64,000 bases of DNA from Pedobacter planticolens (GCF_014172375.1 NZ_WNXD01000002.1:806001-870000); one strand, 5' to 3'. Counted from the first letter of the stretch, positions 45,922 through 53,997 are shown. Translations and numbers: made by a program. The notes: generated from the sequence alone by a model not told the origin.

Positions 45922-46370
45922 TGAAAAGGATAACCTTAATTTTAACACTAGTATTATTTAGCGCTGTTGGTGCTTTTGCTCAATTAGAAAACCCCGTAAG
46001 TTGGGCATATTCTGCAAAAAAAATTAGCAGTACCGAAGCGGTTGTATATATAAAAGCTACAATAGAAGACGATTGGCATATTTATTCTCAGAATATAAAA
46101 GCAGGTGGTCCAAACAAAACGATTTTTACATTCGCCCCATCAAAAGATTTCTCTTTAATTGGAAAAACAACAGAGCCAAAGCCAATTACAAAATACGAAA
46201 AGGTATTTAAAATGGACGTGCTATATTTTGAAAACGAAGTGGTTTTTCAACAAAAAATAAAATTGAATAAAGGCACAACAGTTATAAAAGGAAAAGTAGA
46301 GTTTATGGTATGTAACGATAAACAATGTTTGCCCCCAAGCGAGGTAACATTTAGCGTTCCTGTTAAGTAA
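45921..46370 (+). CDS. DsbD-alpha-like secreted domain protein (copy 1)
   Basis: A 149-residue periplasmic protein. The signal peptide ends GAFAQ near residue 21, and the rest matches the N-terminal DsbD (DsbD_N / alpha) domain: DDWHIYSQNI near residues 50-59, and a Cys pair in VCNDKQCLPPSE near residues 131-142 that corresponds to the redox pair. In E. coli this domain is fused to the DsbD membrane core and passes electrons to DsbC, DsbG and CcmG. Here it is a separate gene, overlapping the birA stop by 1 nt, with a second copy 72 nt downstream and the DsbD core after that. Confidence 0.85.
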   Translation: MKRITLILTLVLFSAVGAFAQLENPVSWAYSAKKISSTEAVVYIKATIEDDWHIYSQNIKAGGPNKTIFTFAPSKDFSLIGKTTEPKPITKYEKVFKMDVLYFENEVVFQQKIKLNKGTTVIKGKVEFMVCNDKQCLPPSEVTFSVPVK

Positions 46371-46387
46371 CATTTATTAGTCTATTC

Positions 46388-46426
46388 AAAAAGCCTTTTG
46401 ACAATGTTAAAGGGCTTTTTGTTTTT
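46388..46426 (+). terminator. Terminator between the two DsbD-alpha genes
   Basis: AAAAAGCCTTT (46388-46398) and AAAGGGCTTTTT (46409-46420) form a stem with a small bulge, followed by more T residues. Copy 2 therefore probably has its own promoter or depends on read-through. Confidence 0.75.
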
Positions 46427-46442
46427 CACAACCCATAAAGCG

Positions 46443-46886
46443 ATGAAAAAAATTGCACTTGTTTTTGCCTTCACAATTTTGAGTTGTACTGTTTTTGCAC
46501 AATTAGAAAAACCGATTACATGGTCTTATTTTGCAAAAAGAGTAAACAAAACAGAAGCTGTACTTTATTTAAAAGCAAAACTTGATGGAAAATGGCATGT
46601 TTATTCTCAAAACGTAAAATCGGAAGCTATGAAGTTAAAATTTAACTATGCATACTCAAAAGATTTTACTTTGATAGGTAAAACGATTGAACCAAAACCA
46701 ATTAAGAAATACGACAAAACCGTAAAGATGGATTTAGCGTATTTTGAGAAAGAAGTTGTTTTTCAACAGAAAATAAAAATGAATAAAACAGCGACAGTAG
46801 TTAAAGCAAAAATAGAGTTTATGGTTTGTAATGATAGAAGTTGCTTGCCAGCAGATGAAATTACACTTACTATTCCCGTAAAATAA
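46443..46886 (+). CDS. DsbD-alpha-like secreted domain protein (copy 2)
   Basis: A 147-residue paralogue of the preceding gene. The signal peptide ends TVFAQ, and the mature chain (LEKPITWSYFAKRVNKTEAV) aligns throughout with copy 1, including GKWHVYSQNV and the Cys pair in VCNDRSCLPADE. ATG 46443 is used, since an upstream ATG at 46398 falls in the terminator. The two copies clearly arose by tandem duplication and have since diverged. It may serve as an alternative redox carrier between the DsbD core and different partners (inference). Confidence 0.85.
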   Translation: MKKIALVFAFTILSCTVFAQLEKPITWSYFAKRVNKTEAVLYLKAKLDGKWHVYSQNVKSEAMKLKFNYAYSKDFTLIGKTIEPKPIKKYDKTVKMDLAYFEKEVVFQQKIKMNKTATVVKAKIEFMVCNDRSCLPADEITLTIPVK

Positions 46887-46995
46887 ATTAACGGCAGAAA
46901 AATGTAATTGTTCTGCAATGTAACTAATCCCAACCCTTGTATTCGCCGTCTTTAATGAAAAGATTTCTTAATTTCACGGCTTTTAAATAACAATA

Positions 46996-48678
46996 ATGAA
47001 AAAGATAAGCTTCCTTTTATTTTTTGTCGGCATTTTTTTACTGATAAACCCTAATCAAAGCGTTGCCTTAAAGCCGCAAACAGATTCCACTGCAAATGCA
47101 GTTCCAGATGATATTCAATTTACAACTGTTGGTTCTGCAGAAGATAGTATTGCGAATAGCAAAGTAGCTCCTGTAACAACAGACACCGTAAAAAAAGATA
47201 CTACTACGACCACTGCATCTACAAATACTGCGACACAACCTGTCTCATTATGGGTGACTTTTGGTTTAGGGTTACTAGCTGGTTTGGCGGCATTTTTTCT
47301 GCCTTGTATATTTCCAATGGTTCCACTTACTGTGGGATTTTTTACTAAAAGAGCAGAAAGCAAAGGCAAAGGAATACGAAGTGCAATTATTTATGGGCTA
47401 TCTATTATTGTAATTTATGTTGGTTTAGGCGTTATCATCACATTAATTTGGGGGGCAAGCGCACTTAATCAAATCTCAACAGATGGGTTTTTTAATATCC
47501 TTATCTTTTTAATTCTTGTCATTTTTGGAGTTTCTTTTTTAGGAGCTTTTGAAATTACCTTGCCAAGTTCTTTTGTAAATAAGTTAGATGCGAAATCTGA
47601 TTCAAAAGGTTTGAGCGGCATATTTTTTATGGCGGCCACGCTTGCAGTAGTTTCGTTTTCGTGCACAGGGCCATTAATTGGAACGTCTTTAGTCGCGATT
47701 AATACCGATTTATGGACACCAGTTGTGGTAATGTTTGGCTTCTCGTTATCTTTAGCGATAATATTTACGCTATTCGCGATATTTCCGAGTCTAATGACTG
47801 GCTTGCCAAAATCTGGTGGTTGGTTAAATTCGGTTAAAGTGGTATTAGGCTTTTTGGAGCTTGGCCTAGCCTTAAAGTTCTTGTCTACGGCAGATTTATC
47901 TTATCATTGGGGTATTTTAGATAGAGAAATTTTCTTAGCCATTTGGATTGTTTTGTCTATCCTTTTAGGTGTTTATTTATTAGGGAAAATCAAGTTTTCA
48001 CATGATAGCGATTTGCCTTACGTATCTATTCCGCGACTTTTCCTTTCTATTGCCTGCTTTGTATTTGCATTCTATTTAATTCCTGGATTGTGGGGAGCGC
48101 CTTTAAAAGCAGTAAGTTCGTTAGTGCCGCCAAGGTCAACGCAAGATTTTGTTTTATCTGAAGGAGGAACAGTTGCTGCAAATACAGAAGTAAGTGAGAA
48201 GAAAAAATATAGCGATTTCTTGAGCTTCGAATATAAAATAACTAATGGATTTTTTGATTATGAAGAAGCGCTTGCGTATGCAAAAAGCGTAAATAAACCT
48301 TTGTTTTTAGATTTTACTGGGCATGGTTGTGTAAATTGTAGAGAAATGGAAGCTAAGGTTTTATCAGATCCAAGAGTACTCAAAATTATAAACGATAATT
48401 ATGTTGCTGTTGCAATTTATACAGACGATAAAACCAGCCTTCCTGAAAATGAACAATTCGATTCTAAAGTATTAAAAAGAAAAGTCAACACGGTTGGATT
48501 AAAATTCCAACATTTACAAGCGGATAAATTTCAAACGATTTCTCAACCGTATTACGTGCTTTTAGGAAACAATGAAAAAGAATTAGTTTCTCCCCCAATT
48601 GGTGTAGAATACGATATTGATACATATATAGCTTACCTAAATAAAGGATTAGCTGAATTTGCCAACACAAAGAAATAA
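46996..48678 (+). CDS. dsbD: Thiol:disulfide interchange protein DsbD core (membrane and thioredoxin domains)
   Basis: A 560-residue membrane protein. A signal peptide or anchor (about 1-24) leads to a Thr/Asp-rich spacer (about 25-80). An eight-helix CcdA/DsbD domain (about 85-375) follows, with its redox cysteines in FLPCIFPMVPLTVG and SFSCTGPLIGTS. The C-terminal thioredoxin-like domain (about 410-560) has the motif GCVNCRE. It moves electrons from cytoplasmic thioredoxin to the periplasm. The usual N-terminal alpha domain is missing and replaced by the spacer, consistent with two separate alpha-like proteins upstream. pfkA begins directly after the stop. Confidence 0.92.
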   Translation: MKKISFLLFFVGIFLLINPNQSVALKPQTDSTANAVPDDIQFTTVGSAEDSIANSKVAPVTTDTVKKDTTTTTASTNTATQPVSLWVTFGLGLLAGLAAFFLPCIFPMVPLTVGFFTKRAESKGKGIRSAIIYGLSIIVIYVGLGVIITLIWGASALNQISTDGFFNILIFLILVIFGVSFLGAFEITLPSSFVNKLDAKSDSKGLSGIFFMAATLAVVSFSCTGPLIGTSLVAINTDLWTPVVVMFGFSLSLAIIFTLFAIFPSLMTGLPKSGGWLNSVKVVLGFLELGLALKFLSTADLSYHWGILDREIFLAIWIVLSILLGVYLLGKIKFSHDSDLPYVSIPRLFLSIACFVFAFYLIPGLWGAPLKAVSSLVPPRSTQDFVLSEGGTVAANTEVSEKKKYSDFLSFEYKITNGFFDYEEALAYAKSVNKPLFLDFTGHGCVNCREMEAKVLSDPRVLKIINDNYVAVAIYTDDKTSLPENEQFDSKVLKRKVNTVGLKFQHLQADKFQTISQPYYVLLGNNEKELVSPPIGVEYDIDTYIAYLNKGLAEFANTKK

Positions 48679-49662
48679 ATGAGTACAATAAAAAATATAG
48701 GAGTATTAACATCTGGTGGCGATTCGCCAGGGATGAATGCCGCAATTAGAGCCGTAGTAAGAGCAAGTTTATATCATAATTTAAAAGTAACGGGTGTTTT
48801 AAGAGGTTACGAAGGGTTAATTCATGCTGATTTTATGCCAATGGATGGTAAATCTGTAGCAAATATTATTCAACGTGGAGGTACGATTTTAAAAACAGCT
48901 AGAAGTGATGCTTTTAGAACAAAAGAAGGAAGAGAATTAGCACATAAAAACTTAGTAGATAGCGATATTGATGCATTGGTTGTAATTGGCGGAGATGGAA
49001 CTTTTACTGGTGCGGATTTGTTTTCTAGAGAGTTTAATTTCCCAGTAATTGGTTTACCTGGCACAATTGATAACGATTTAGAAGGAACGGATTTTACTAT
49101 TGGATACGATACAGCCATCAACACTGTTGTAAATGCAGTTGATAAAATTAGAGATACTGCAGAATCTCACGATAGGTTATTTATTGTTGAAGTAATGGGT
49201 CGAGATTCTGGATTAATTGCTCTAAGAAGTGGAATTGGCGTAGGTGCAGAAGCCATTATGATTCCAGAAGCAAAAATTGGAGTTGAGGATGTAGTGGTTA
49301 GATTAGAGAATGGACGAAAAGACAAAGCTTCAAAAATTATTATTGTAGCCGAGGGCGATGAAGCGGGAGGTGCATATAATGTCGGAGAAGCCTTAAAGGA
49401 CAGATTTCCTAGTTATGATATTCGTATTTCTGTTTTAGGACACATTCAGCGTGGTGGCAAACCAAGTTGCATGGATAGAGTTTTAGCAAGTCGTTTGGGC
49501 GTGGCTGCGGTAGAAGGATTGTTGGCTGGTAAAACCGATGTTATGGCAGGACAAGTGAATCGTGAAATTGTTTTCACGCCATTTTCACATGCTATTAAAC
49601 ATATCGATGCAGAAAAAATTACTCCAGCTTGGTTGAGATTAGTAGAGATATTATCGCTATAA
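48679..49662 (+). CDS. pfkA: ATP-dependent 6-phosphofructokinase
   Basis: A 327-residue enzyme of glycolysis that phosphorylates fructose 6-phosphate. Signatures are TSGGDSPGMNAAIRAVVR (about 10-27), VVIGGDGTFTGA (about 100-111), GLPGTIDNDLEGTDFTIGYDTA (given as GLPGTIDNDLEGTD then FTIGYDTA) and VEVMGRDSG. The GGDGT form with PGTIDND marks the ATP-using type rather than the PPi type (GGDDT/PKTIDND). Length is standard for a bacterial PfkA. It directly abuts the dsbD stop, so it is likely cotranscribed with the thiol-redox genes. Confidence 0.95.
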   Translation: MSTIKNIGVLTSGGDSPGMNAAIRAVVRASLYHNLKVTGVLRGYEGLIHADFMPMDGKSVANIIQRGGTILKTARSDAFRTKEGRELAHKNLVDSDIDALVVIGGDGTFTGADLFSREFNFPVIGLPGTIDNDLEGTDFTIGYDTAINTVVNAVDKIRDTAESHDRLFIVEVMGRDSGLIALRSGIGVGAEAIMIPEAKIGVEDVVVRLENGRKDKASKIIIVAEGDEAGGAYNVGEALKDRFPSYDIRISVLGHIQRGGKPSCMDRVLASRLGVAAVEGLLAGKTDVMAGQVNREIVFTPFSHAIKHIDAEKITPAWLRLVEILSL

Positions 49663-49683
49663 AGTTATCGTTCATTGGCTCAC

Positions 49684-49714
49684 TAGTTCATTGGTTTAGC
49701 GTAAAAATGAACTA
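49684..49714. terminator. Hairpin between convergent pfkA and ybjQ
   Basis: TAGTTCATT (49684-49692) and AATGAACTA (49706-49714) pair perfectly, with imperfect extension on both sides. It is a likely bidirectional terminator or a remnant repeat. Confidence 0.5.
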
Positions 49715-49736
49715 ATGACTAATGGACCATTGACAC

Positions 49737-50060
49737 TTAGTCTTCAAGTATAACTGCAGTTCCGCTAGCGGTAACCATTAACATGCTACCTCCGCTACCA
49801 ACAGTTTCATAATCTAAATCTACTCCAATAATCGCATTAGCACCCATTGCAGCAGCATATTGTTGCATTTCACTTACCGCAGTGTTTTTACCTTCACGTA
49901 GCACTTGCTCGTATGAACCCGAACGTCCGCCAACAATATCGCGGATACCCGCAAAAAGATCTTTAAAAATATTGGCGCCAATAATGGTTTCGCCAGTTAC
50001 AAGACCAATGTATTTCACAATTTTCTTGCCTTCAATAGTATTTGTGGTTGTAATTAACAT
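49737..50060 (-). CDS. YbjQ/UPF0145 family protein
   Basis: A 107-residue protein of the YbjQ_1 (UPF0145, heavy-metal-binding-like) family. The conserved stretches [21 protein letters not shown] (given as [20 protein letters not shown]), [11 protein letters not shown], and [22 protein letters not shown] are all present. The family forms pentamers; its function is unproven. Length is standard. The gene upstream on this strand (deoxyribonucleotidase) ends 43 nt away, so the two could be cotranscribed. Confidence 0.9.
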   Translation of the reverse strand: MLITTTNTIEGKKIVKYIGLVTGETIIGANIFKDLFAGIRDIVGGRSGSYEQVLREGKNTAVSEMQQYAAAMGANAIIGVDLDYETVGSGGSMLMVTASGTAVILED

Positions 50061-50103
50061 CTTATTTAGGTTTTTATAATTCGATGTTTGTTTTACAAAA
50101 TTG

Positions 50104-50622
50104 TTACAACAATTTGTCTAATACTTGTTGCCAGGTATCAACACGTTCGTAATCTGTAAGCAACAAATTATGTGGAGAAGAGAATAATAACGGACGCCCT
50201 TTAAAACCGACAAAATTCCTCGCTCTATCATCGATCATTATGTCTGTATTTACAATTTTATCACCACAAAAAATGATGTTTTTCCAGCTAATGAACGGAA
50301 AATGGTCAGCAAGCCAATGACGTTTATCTTCTAGCGAATTAGGGAATTCCATTGCCGCAGACACGATGTAAACCTCGTATTTTTCTTGTAGTTTCTTTAC
50401 TGCTTCAACACCGCCATCTATAACCGGCAAATGTCTGAAAAACCCCTTTTCGTTTATATAATCAAACCATTTGTTGTTAATATGTTCTGGCACATGGTGA
50501 TAAATCTCATTCCCAGGATCTAATTTAAGGTCTAATGAAATTCCGTAATCTCTGTTATAAAGTTCTATAAATTTAAAAATTGGATCGGCTAGGACTTCGT
50601 CCATATCTATTGCTATTCTCAT
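50104..50622 (-). CDS. 5'(3')-deoxyribonucleotidase (NT5C-type HAD phosphatase)
   Basis: A 172-residue HAD-fold phosphatase. Motif [10 protein letters not shown] (about residues 6-14) supplies the nucleophile Asp and the acid/base Asp. Motif II is the Ser of IVSAAMEFP, and motif IV is [12 protein letters not shown]. It resembles the 5-prime-nucleotidase C / mitochondrial-type deoxyribonucleotidase group, which removes phosphate from dNMPs and limits nucleotide pools. Substrate preference cannot be read from the sequence. ATG 50622 is directly supported by the motif I distance. Confidence 0.87.
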   Translation of the reverse strand: MRIAIDMDEVLADPIFKFIELYNRDYGISLDLKLDPGNEIYHHVPEHINNKWFDYINEKGFFRHLPVIDGGVEAVKKLQEKYEVYIVSAAMEFPNSLEDKRHWLADHFPFISWKNIIFCGDKIVNTDIMIDDRARNFVGFKGRPLLFSSPHNLLLTDYERVDTWQQVLDKLL

Positions 50623-50683
50623 GCTTTCAAATATCCTAAATTTGGATTAGAGTTATGTTATTTGAATTTAAAATTATTGCACC

Positions 50684-50714
50684 TTGCTAGTTATTAGTAT
50701 TTTACTTACTTTTG
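50684..50714 (+). promoter_or_regulatory. Promoter of rpsP
   Basis: TTG at 50684-50686 and an exact TACTTTTG at 50707-50714 with a 20-nt spacer: the best full match to the Bacteroidota -33/-7 consensus in the window, as expected for a ribosomal gene. Confidence 0.75.
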
Positions 50715-50718
50715 CATC

Positions 50719-50758
50719 CCCGCAAGCACGAAGCTCCGGGAACTATGTTGAATACATA
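50719..50758 (+). promoter_or_regulatory. Structured leader of rpsP, possible S16 regulatory leader
   Basis: Two small hairpins can be drawn: CCCG (50719-50722) with CGGG (50737-50740), and TATGT (50744-50748) with ACATA (50754-50758). They fill most of the 57-nt leader. Stems are short, so this is tentative. Confidence 0.35.
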
Positions 50759-50771
50759 AACTTAAAGAAAA

Positions 50772-51437
50772 ATGGCAACTAAAATCAGATTGCAAAGATT
50801 CGGTAAAAAAGGGAAACCTTTTTTCCACGTGGTAGTAGCAGATTCTCGCTCTCCAAGAGATGGTAAATTTATTGAGCGTTTAGGTTCTTATAACCCTAAC
50901 ACCAATCCAGCAACCATTGAAATTAACTTCGAAAAAACTTTAGACTGGGTAAACAAAGGTGCGCAACCTACGGATACCGCTCGTGCTATCCTTTCTTACA
51001 AAGGTGTTTTATACAAAAAACACTTAGAAGGTGGTGTTAAAAAAGGCGCTTTAACAACTGAACAAGCAGATGCAAAATTTGCAGCTTGGTTAGAAGCTAA
51101 AGGTGGTCAGATTGAAGGAAAAATCGAAGGCTTAAGCACAAGCAAAGGTGAAGCTAAGAAAGCTGCTTTAGCTGCTGAAGCTAAGAAAAATGCTGACCGT
51201 GCTGCTGCAATTGCATTGAAAAATGCGCCAGTAGAAGAGGTTGTTGAAGAAGAGGAAGTAGTTGCTGAAGAAGCTCCTGCTGCTGAAGTTGCAACTGAAG
51301 AAGTGGTAGCGGAAACTCCAGCTGTTGAAGAAACTGCTGCTGTAGCTGAAGAGGCTCCGGTTGCTGAAGAAGCTCCGGTTGTTGAAGAAACTCCTGCTAC
51401 TGAGGCATCAGCTGAAGAAACAAAAGAAGAAGCATAA
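50772..51437 (+). CDS. rpsP: 30S ribosomal protein bS16
   Basis: A 221-residue protein. The N-terminal 80 residues are bS16 ([20 protein letters not shown], then [19 protein letters not shown]). Unlike the short E. coli form (82 residues), it has a long tail: a basic helical part (about 95-150) and an acidic A/E/V-rich region (about 153-221) with repeated EEAP and EETP units. Extended bS16 is usual in Bacteroidota. It opens the ribosomal group with rimM, trmD and rplS, but a terminator and a solo repeat arm separate it from rimM. Confidence 0.95.
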   Translation: MATKIRLQRFGKKGKPFFHVVVADSRSPRDGKFIERLGSYNPNTNPATIEINFEKTLDWVNKGAQPTDTARAILSYKGVLYKKHLEGGVKKGALTTEQADAKFAAWLEAKGGQIEGKIEGLSTSKGEAKKAALAAEAKKNADRAAAIALKNAPVEEVVEEEEVVAEEAPAAEVATEEVVAETPAVEETAAVAEEAPVAEEAPVVEETPATEASAEETKEEA

Positions 51438-51462
51438 TCATAGATTTGTTTTAACTTATTTA

Positions 51463-51494
51463 TAGCGTTCCGAGTTTCGGGACGCTATTTTTTT
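51463..51494 (+). terminator. Terminator between rpsP and rimM
   Basis: TAGCGTTCCGA and TCGGGACGCTA form an 11-bp stem (one G-U) with a 3-nt loop and a run of seven or more T. It should uncouple rpsP from rimM, at least in part. Confidence 0.85.
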
Positions 51495-51512
51495 AACCTC
51501 TAAATCCCATCT

Positions 51513-51540
51513 TTGTCATTCAGAGCAAAGCGAAGAATCT
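51513..51540. repeat. Solo arm of the GTCATTCAGAGCG repeat family
   Basis: This 28-nt segment matches the left arm at 19351-19378 with two mismatches, but no inverted partner follows. It lies between the rpsP terminator and rimM. Confidence 0.8.
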
Positions 51541-51566
51541 ATTTTAAGTTTTTAAACAAAAAGAAC

Positions 51567-52094
51567 ATGACTAAAGAAGAATCATTTTATATCGGTTACA
51601 TTACTAAAACCAAAGGTTTAAAAGGCGAGGTTCAACTATATTTCGAATTTGATGCATATGAAGATTTAGATTTGGATGTGCTTTTTGCTGACATGAATGG
51701 TAAAATGGTTCCTTTTTTTGTGGCATCGCATAAATTATATCCTAACCAAACAGGTCTTTTTTATTTTGATGATATAGACCATATCGATAAAGCTCAACCT
51801 TTGGTGAAGAAAAAAATCTATATGCCATTGAATAAAATGCCAGAACGTGGCGAAGATGATTTTACATACAATGATCTAAAAGGGTTTATGGTGTCTGATG
51901 AAACACATGGAGAACTTGGCGAAATTATAGAGGTGAATGAATACCCACAACAATTTGTAGCTACACTACTTTATAAAGAAAAAGAAATTTTATTTCCTTT
52001 AAATGAAGATATGATTGTAGAAATTGATGAAGATGAAAAAACATTACTGGTAGATTTGCCAGAAGGATTACTAGATCTTTATCTTAATTCATAA
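51567..52094 (+). CDS. rimM: Ribosome maturation factor RimM
   Basis: A 175-residue protein that binds uS19 and helps assemble the 30S head. The N-terminal barrel begins FYIGYITKTKGLKGEVQLYF, and the PRC-barrel half starts near residue 98 (DLKGFMVSDETHGELGEIIEV). It ends in the typical KTLLVDLPEGLLDL. ATG 51567 (MTKEESFYIG) is used; an earlier in-frame ATG at 51513 falls in the repeat arm and gives a non-family tail. It sits in its usual place after rpsP, but the next gene here is not trmD. Confidence 0.93.
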   Translation: MTKEESFYIGYITKTKGLKGEVQLYFEFDAYEDLDLDVLFADMNGKMVPFFVASHKLYPNQTGLFYFDDIDHIDKAQPLVKKKIYMPLNKMPERGEDDFTYNDLKGFMVSDETHGELGEIIEVNEYPQQFVATLLYKEKEILFPLNEDMIVEIDEDEKTLLVDLPEGLLDLYLNS

Positions 52095-52132
52095 AAATTG
52101 AAACAATAGATAGGCTATTTCGTTAAATCTAA

Positions 52133-52771
52133 ATGAAACATTTAACGCTGTTTGTCTTACTGCTTTTCTCAATCTGTTCCTGTAATAATCAGAAAGAAAA
52201 TAAAGAAGAAACTCCTGCTAAAGTTGCAGATACCATAAAAGAAGATTTGCCAAAAGATGACGGTTTATCACAGCAAGACTCTATCAAAGCAACAGGAAGA
52301 CAGATTTTAATTTTTCTTAAGGAAAATAACTTTAAAGAACTTAGTAAATACTTTTCAAATGAAGGTGTTCGATTTTCACCCTATGGCTTTATTGATACGG
52401 CCAAATCTAAAAAACTCACTCCAGAGGATTTTTTAGAATCTATTCATAAAAAATGGCTGCTTACATGGGGAAGTTTAGATGGTACAGGTGATCCAATTAA
52501 ATTAACAGTTCCAGCTTATCTTAAAAAGTTTGCTTATAACGCCGATTATCTAAATGCAGAAGCAGTTGGGTATGATGAAATTATGAAACAAGGCAATTCG
52601 CTAAACAATCTCAAAACCATTTATCCAAATCATCATTTTATAGATTATTATTTTAGTGGATTTGATCAAAAAAATCAAGGAATGGATTGGACAAGTCTTC
52701 GTTTGGTCTTCGAAAAGGAAGATGGACAATATTTTTTGGTTGCCATTATCCACGATCAGTGGACAATTTAA
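52133..52771 (+). CDS. Lipoprotein of unknown function
   Basis: A 212-residue predicted lipoprotein. The signal peptide (MKHLTLFVLLLFSICSC) has a lipobox-like FSICSC, so lipidation near residue 15 or 17 is likely. A Lys/Glu-rich linker (about 20-50) leads to a globular domain (about 55-212) with ILIFLKENNFKELSKYF near 61-78 and aromatic strands near the end (YFLVAIIHDQW). I do not recognise a family; the shape resembles small exported ligand-binding or NTF2-like proteins, but no motif proves it. It sits between rimM and trmD, an unusual insertion into a conserved ribosomal group, followed by 400 nt of noncoding repeats. Confidence 0.7.
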   Translation: MKHLTLFVLLLFSICSCNNQKENKEETPAKVADTIKEDLPKDDGLSQQDSIKATGRQILIFLKENNFKELSKYFSNEGVRFSPYGFIDTAKSKKLTPEDFLESIHKKWLLTWGSLDGTGDPIKLTVPAYLKKFAYNADYLNAEAVGYDEIMKQGNSLNNLKTIYPNHHFIDYYFSGFDQKNQGMDWTSLRLVFEKEDGQYFLVAIIHDQWTI

Positions 52772-52862
52772 TAAAAGTTTAACCTTTTAACTATGCAACC
52801 ATCCTAGTTCGGTATAGTTAATATTTCATGCTTTACTAACTGATACTTCACCCGAACTTAGC

Positions 52863-52947
52863 AGGGAGTTTACAGGGATAACATAGGGATTTGTCCCTGT
52901 AAACCCCCTGTTAGGTCCCTGTTTAATCCCTATTTAGCCCCTGTTAA
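52863..52947. repeat. CCCTGT repeat block with a 16-bp inverted repeat
   Basis: AGGGAGTTTACAGGGA (52863-52878) pairs with TCCCTGTAAACCCCCT (52894-52909) with one mismatch. The second arm continues into about five near-tandem units of roughly (C)CCCTGTTTAat with 10-12 nt period up to 52947. Confidence 0.8.
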
Positions 52948-53055
52948 TTATGTAGATAGTAAGATATCAAAAGCCAGTCTTCCATTGTTCTTTGAGGTGC
53001 TAGTTGAAGAAAATTTTCAATTGGAAGAAGAAGACTAATATTTAACATTAATGAA

Positions 53056-53098
53056 TTAAGAAAGTAAGTTTTTCTCAAGCTCATTGAGGTATTCTTAA
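53056..53098. repeat. Nested hairpin, TTAACATTAA-type repeat (copy 1)
   Basis: TTAAGAA (53056-53062) pairs with TTCTTAA (53092-53098), enclosing CTCAA (53074-53078) with TTGAG (53084-53088). The left flank resembles the inverted repeat at 56898-56951. Confidence 0.5.
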
Positions 53099-53159
53099 CT
53101 CCTTACTATTTCAAAATGCGATATCATCTCTACCATAGGTATCCCTTTGGGAAAAACTT

Positions 53160-53167
53160 TATATTTG
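53160..53167 (+). promoter_or_regulatory. -7 element placed for a leaderless trmD mRNA
   Basis: TATATTTG is an exact consensus match exactly 4 nt before the trmD ATG. Confidence 0.65.
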
Positions 53168-53171
53168 CACT

Positions 53172-53846
53172 ATGCGTTTCGATATCATTTCCGTTTTGCC
53201 AGATTTATTGACAAGTCCTTTTGCGCACTCTATTTTACAGCGAGCGCAAAAAAAAGGAATTGCCGAAATTGTGGTGCACAATTTAAGAGATTACGCCACA
53301 AATAAACAAAAAAGTGTTGATGACTATCCTTATGGTGGAGGAAGCGGAATGATCATGGCTGTTCCGCCTTTTGCCGCTTGTATAGAGCAACTGCAAACTG
53401 AACGTGAATATGATGAGATCATTTTCATGAGTCCAGATGGAGAGACACTGAATCAAACTATTGCAAATCAGCTTTCGACAAAAAAAAATATCATCATTTT
53501 ATGCGGACATTATAAAGGTATAGACCAACGCATACGTGATATTTATGTAACTCGAGAAATTTCTATTGGAGATTATGTTTTATCTGGTGGAGAATTACCA
53601 GCTGCGGTTTTGGTTGATGCAGTAATCAGACTTATTCCAGGAGTTTTGAACGATGAAACTTCTGCTTTATCTGATAGTTTTCAGGGAGATTTACTTGATG
53701 CCCCTTTGTACACCCGCCCAGCCGACTGGAGAGGACATAAAGTTCCTGATGTATTGTTGAGTGGGCACGAGGCAAAAATAAACGACTGGCGCCACGAAGA
53801 AGCGGTTAAGCGCACACAAGAGCGCAGGCCAGATTTATTAAAATAA
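53172..53846 (+). CDS. trmD: tRNA (guanine-N1-)-methyltransferase TrmD
   Basis: A 224-residue SPOUT methyltransferase that makes m1G37 in tRNA, preventing frameshifting. It begins [20 protein letters not shown], then [15 protein letters not shown]. The trefoil-knot SAM site is in [16 protein letters not shown] and [16 protein letters not shown], and the C-terminal tRNA-binding helix includes [14 protein letters not shown]. Length is near standard. It has its own -7 box, so it is likely transcribed separately from rimM. rplS follows 168 nt downstream with its own promoter. Confidence 0.96.
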   Translation: MRFDIISVLPDLLTSPFAHSILQRAQKKGIAEIVVHNLRDYATNKQKSVDDYPYGGGSGMIMAVPPFAACIEQLQTEREYDEIIFMSPDGETLNQTIANQLSTKKNIIILCGHYKGIDQRIRDIYVTREISIGDYVLSGGELPAAVLVDAVIRLIPGVLNDETSALSDSFQGDLLDAPLYTRPADWRGHKVPDVLLSGHEAKINDWRHEEAVKRTQERRPDLLK

Positions 53847-53960
53847 GTTTTAAGTTAACAATTTTCATTTTTAAACACAAAGCGTAAGTGTGGAAAAAAC
53901 TTAATTTGTTAGAAAATAAATTTATTTTGCGCATCACTTTTATTTTTAAAATAATTTTCC

Positions 53961-53997
53961 TAATATTGCAGTCCGATTTTAAACAGAAAAAAATCGG
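53961..53997 (+). promoter_or_regulatory. rplS promoter and leader hairpin
   Basis: TAATATTG (53961-53968) is one mismatch from TAnnTTTG. In the leader, CCGATTTT (53973-53980) and AAAATCGG (53990-53997) form a perfect 8-bp stem with a 9-nt loop, 17 nt before the ATG. The hairpin would lie at the very 5-prime end of the mRNA, where an autoregulatory r-protein leader would be expected. Confidence 0.5.

Larger units (their letters stand above)
52772..53159. other. Repeat-rich noncoding spacer before trmD
   Basis: About 390 nt without a coding frame. It holds the CCCTGT repeat block (52863-52947), a nested hairpin (53056-53098) and the trmD -7 box at its right end. No tRNA-like or riboswitch-like structure is seen. 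Confidence 0.6.

Noticed and set aside
52871-52890. Resemblance of ACAGGGATAACATAGGGAT to the I-SceI homing-endonuclease site
   Set aside because: Only part of the 18-bp site matches; it is explained by the local CCCTGT/AGGGA repeats and no endonuclease gene is present.
52863-52947. CRISPR-like array
   Set aside because: Units are 10-12 nt with no unique spacers, and there are no cas genes.
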